Assembly: GCF_000240165.1 (NCBI RefSeq)
Contig: NC_017586.1
Location: 4,278,001-4,342,000 of the forward strand
Direction: 5' to 3'
Source: Streptantibioticus cattleyicolor NRRL 8057 = DSM 46488
GTDB lineage: Bacteria; Actinomycetota; Actinomycetes; Streptomycetales; Streptomycetaceae
Length of the DNA stretch: 64,000 nucleotides
Shown here: piece by piece, positions 62,397-64,000 of the stretch
Numbering within the stretch: position 1 is the first letter of the stretch
Layout: each line of letters starts with the position of its first letter
Translations under genes and position numbers: made by a program
Notes under the pieces: generated by a model
What the model was told of the DNA's origin: nothing
The model's database searches: none
The model's input: the letters and a program-made list of their open reading frames with translations, nothing else

Positions 62397-62459
62397 CAGG
62401 CAATCAGGTCGGCACCTTCAGGGCCGCGGAACCCGTGAACCGGGATCCGCGGCCCTTTT
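62361..62459 (+). promoter_or_regulatory. Attenuator: competing antiterminator and terminator in the wblC leader
   Basis: Terminator: perfect 10-bp stem (62421-62430 with 62446-62455), inner CCC/GGG pairs, then TTTT (62456-62459). The alternative is TTCCGCGG (62361-62368, inside the upstream frame) pairing perfectly with CCGCGGAA (62424-62431), the terminator's left arm. The two structures exclude each other. Confidence 0.7.
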
Positions 62460-62560
62460 GCTTGCGCGAGCGATCAGGCGAAGGGCCTGGGAAACCGCAA
62501 CGACCCGGTACCGACCACCCCGGCCCCCGGCCGGACCGACAGACGAGGAAGAACGCAACC

Positions 62561-62923
62561 GTGCATCCGGAACAGCGCACCCCGGCCGTACCGCACGCCG
62601 AGAAGATCCCCCCGCCTGAGTTCGTGCCCATGGAGGCCCCCTTGCTGCCGCTGTCCGAGCTCGACGACGAGATCGAGCGTCTGGGCGTACCCGTCCCGTG
62701 CCGCACCTACGACCCGGAGGTCTTCTTCGCCGAGACCCCGGCCGACGTCGAGTACGCCAAGTCCCTGTGCCAGACCTGCCCGGTCCGCGAGGCCTGCCTC
62801 GCGGGCGCCAAGGCGCGCCGTGAACCGTGGGGTGTCTGGGGCGGTGAGCTCTTCGTGCAGGGCGTCGTCGTACCCCGCAAGCGGCCCCGTGGCCGTCCGC
62901 GCAAGAGCGAGGTCGTGGCATGA
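62561..62923 (+). CDS. wblC: WhiB-family regulator WblC (WhiB7)
   Basis: A 120-residue transcription factor. Cys47, Cys70, Cys73 and Cys79 should bind a [4Fe-4S] cluster. The GVWGG turn (91-95) contacts the principal sigma factor, and the C-terminal RGRPRK (110-115) is an AT-hook specific to the WhiB7 class. It activates intrinsic resistance genes after ribosome-targeting antibiotics. GTG 62561 has GAGGAAG about 10 nt upstream. It is preceded by the attenuating leader and overlaps the next gene by ATGA. Synteny with uvrD2 and an ABC1 kinase is as in mycobacteria. Confidence 0.96.
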   Translation: MHPEQRTPAVPHAEKIPPPEFVPMEAPLLPLSELDDEIERLGVPVPCRTYDPEVFFAETPADVEYAKSLCQTCPVREACLAGAKARREPWGVWGGELFVQGVVVPRKRPRGRPRKSEVVA

Positions 62924-63258
62924 GCCGCCGACGCACCGCCATCGGCACCATCGACCATCCGTTGACCAATGATCCGCAGGCGCGGGTCAGAACCGACCGG
63001 AACGGTGCGGCGATCCGCCCGGCCACCGGTCCCGCAGACCGCACGGGAGCCGCCGCCGCGGCCTCCCGCCAGAACAGGAACCGAGAGATGCAACTCATCC
63101 CAGAAGCCATGGCCCGAGCCCACCTGCGACAACGACTGGACGAGGCGGAATCTCAACGTCCGGGCCGTCGCCTGGCGCAGGCCCGGCGGCTGCAGCGGCG
63201 CGCCGAACGCGTCTCGCTGCGGGCCCGCCGCGCCATCGCCCTCGTGGTGATGCAGTAG
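62920..63258 (+). CDS. Conserved small basic protein downstream of wblC
   Basis: A 112-residue protein whose ATG overlaps the wblC stop (ATGA). The first 56 residues are low-complexity. The second half (MQLIPEAMARAHLRQRLDEA, then an Arg-rich helix ending ALVVMQ) looks conserved. An internal ATG at 63088 with AGGAA 7 nt upstream could be the true start (56 residues). No function is known. A strong terminator follows. Confidence 0.6.
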   Translation: MSRRRTAIGTIDHPLTNDPQARVRTDRNGAAIRPATGPADRTGAAAAASRQNRNREMQLIPEAMARAHLRQRLDEAESQRPGRRLAQARRLQRRAERVSLRARRAIALVVMQ

Positions 63259-63286
63259 GCGCGGCCCGTTCCACCCGTCCCGACAG

Positions 63287-63321
63287 CGCGGGGCCGGTCC
63301 CGGAAGGGAACCGGCCCCGCG
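63287..63321 (+). terminator. Terminator after the wblC unit
   Basis: A perfect 12-bp stem (63287-63298 with 63310-63321); the loop can extend by CCC/GGG pairing. Confidence 0.85.
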
Positions 63322-63368
63322 GTGCGTTGTGCCCGCTTCCGCCGTGCTTGCGGAGGTATCGTCACCAG

Positions 63369-63572
63369 GTGGATCAGAAGACTCGTGAACCCGCTTCTGA
63401 AAGCGCGCCACCGCCCCGGGTGGTGTGCGCCCGCTGCGGAGCCGTCGCCGACCGCCCGCCGGTCACCTGGACCTGCTCCGTCGAGGGCGGCGAGCGCCGC
63501 TACTTCTGCGAGAACTGCGCCCGGGCCAACATCCGCTCCATCGAAGGCCGGCTCGACTCCGCCTGGTGGTAG
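63369..63572 (+). CDS. Small zinc-ribbon protein
   Basis: A 67-residue protein with CARC (RVVCARCGAVAD) and CENC (YFCENCARANIRSIEGRL) knuckles about 28 residues apart, a likely zinc ribbon. The sequence is conserved in streptomycetes but has no assigned function. GTG 63369 has GGAGG about 11 nt upstream. It converges on the ABC1 kinase gene. Confidence 0.75.
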   Translation: MDQKTREPASESAPPPRVVCARCGAVADRPPVTWTCSVEGGERRYFCENCARANIRSIEGRLDSAWW

Positions 63573-63621
63573 CCCGGGCGGGGCCGCCTGGAGGCGGCCG
63601 GGGCGGACGTGACCGGGCCGG

Positions 63622-64000
63622 CTACGCCCCCTCGGCCTCCTCGGGGTCTTCGGCCTCCTCGGCATCCCCGGGGTCTTCGGCCCCTTCGGACGCTTCCGGA
63701 GCGGCGAACCCCGGCAGCCAGTCCAGCAGTTCGTCCCGCAGCCGCACGGTGGCGTCCAGCTGGCAGAGCACCCCGATGGTGCTCAGCGTCACCCGATGGA
63801 TCAGCAGGTAGGACGGCGGCAGGTTGAGCTGCCGGCCCAACTGGTGGGCGGGGGAGCGCGGGTCGGCGATCCGGGCCGCCTGGGTCCGCATCCAGGCCCG
63901 GCCGAAGGTGAACTCCTCGGCCCGGGCGGGCTCGATGATCGGCAGCAGGTAGTCGAGCACCGCCTCCGGGTCGAGCTGGATCGCCGGCTTGACGAAGCCC
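63622..64000 (-). CDS. ABC1/AarF (UbiB-like) atypical kinase, C-terminal part
   Basis: The last 125 residues of an ABC1-family protein, cut by the right edge. YLLIHRVTLSTIGVLCQLDA is the typical C-terminal helical region, and an acidic, Glu/Asp-rich tail follows (EDPGDAEEAEDPEEAEGA). The N-terminal kinase motifs are outside the window. The neighbour of whiB7 in mycobacteria is such a kinase-like protein. Function (quinone/lipid homeostasis or macrolide tolerance) cannot be judged from this part. Confidence 0.8.
   Translation of the reverse strand, partial: GFVKPAIQLDPEAVLDYLLPIIEPARAEEFTFGRAWMRTQAARIADPRSPAHQLGRQLNLPPSYLLIHRVTLSTIGVLCQLDATVRLRDELLDWLPGFAAPEASEGAEDPGDAEEAEDPEEAEGA

Overview
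The window is about 74% G+C with dense coding. Starts are a mix of ATG, GTG and TTG, and many genes overlap by ATGA or GTGA. Gene content and order point to a streptomycete chromosome core. From memory of family gene order (not searched), the left third parallels the mycobacterial block folP2 - DivIVA-like - tag - DUF3117 - O-methyltransferase - sigE - rseA - htrA - tatB - mrp - DUF1003 - MgtE-N. The right half parallels the block rhlE - ferritin-like - DUF3107 - tetR - hydrolase - DUF3152 - moeZ - ATL - adnA/B - nudC - mycoredoxin - uvrD2 - whiB7 - ABC1 kinase. I see no tRNA, rRNA, CRISPR array, prophage or intact insertion sequence.

Left region (1-16,700): a FolP2-type dihydropteroate synthase homologue (cut by the window edge), a DivIVA-domain protein, a DNA glycosylase, an enoyl-CoA hydratase and a DUF3117 protein. 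The envelope-stress module follows: divergent O-methyltransferase, ECF sigma factor, zinc anti-sigma factor, membrane HtrA protease and TatB. An ECF-type promoter lies upstream of the sigma gene. Next come an Mrp ATPase, a DUF1003 protein, a soluble MgtE-N/CBS protein, a lipoprotein, an EamA exporter, CorA and a SUFU-domain protein.

Middle region (16,700-48,000): a PHP phosphoesterase, MarC, an alpha/beta hydrolase, and a DEAD-box helicase whose tail is a run of 63-bp repeats with a 2-nt frameshift. The ferritin-like protein, DUF3107 and TetR follow, then a hydrolase/DUF3152 metalloprotease pair. A peptide ABC operon is preceded by a leaderless 30-codon reading frame ending Cys-Arg. Downstream lies a 1.1-kb noncoding region built from a 164-bp tandem repeat and a roughly 600-bp imperfect palindrome. 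Then come an epimerase, MoeZ, a secreted beta-propeller protein, a molybdate operon (MerR/Mop regulator, modA, fused modBC) and a flippase-like membrane protein with a kinase-like segment.

Right region (48,000-64,000): DNA repair and redox genes. An alkyltransferase-like protein is followed by AdnA and AdnB, separated by a reversed Uma2 endonuclease gene. Then come an M20 peptidase, NudC, a mycoredoxin, UvrD2 and the antibiotic-resistance regulator WblC (WhiB7). WblC is preceded by a promoter with an AT-rich upstream block, a 114-codon upstream reading frame, an intrinsic terminator and a competing 8-bp pairing. This is the architecture expected for translation-coupled attenuation. Eleven start codons sit 6-7 nt behind a -10-like hexamer with no Shine-Dalgarno site, suggesting frequent leaderless transcripts.
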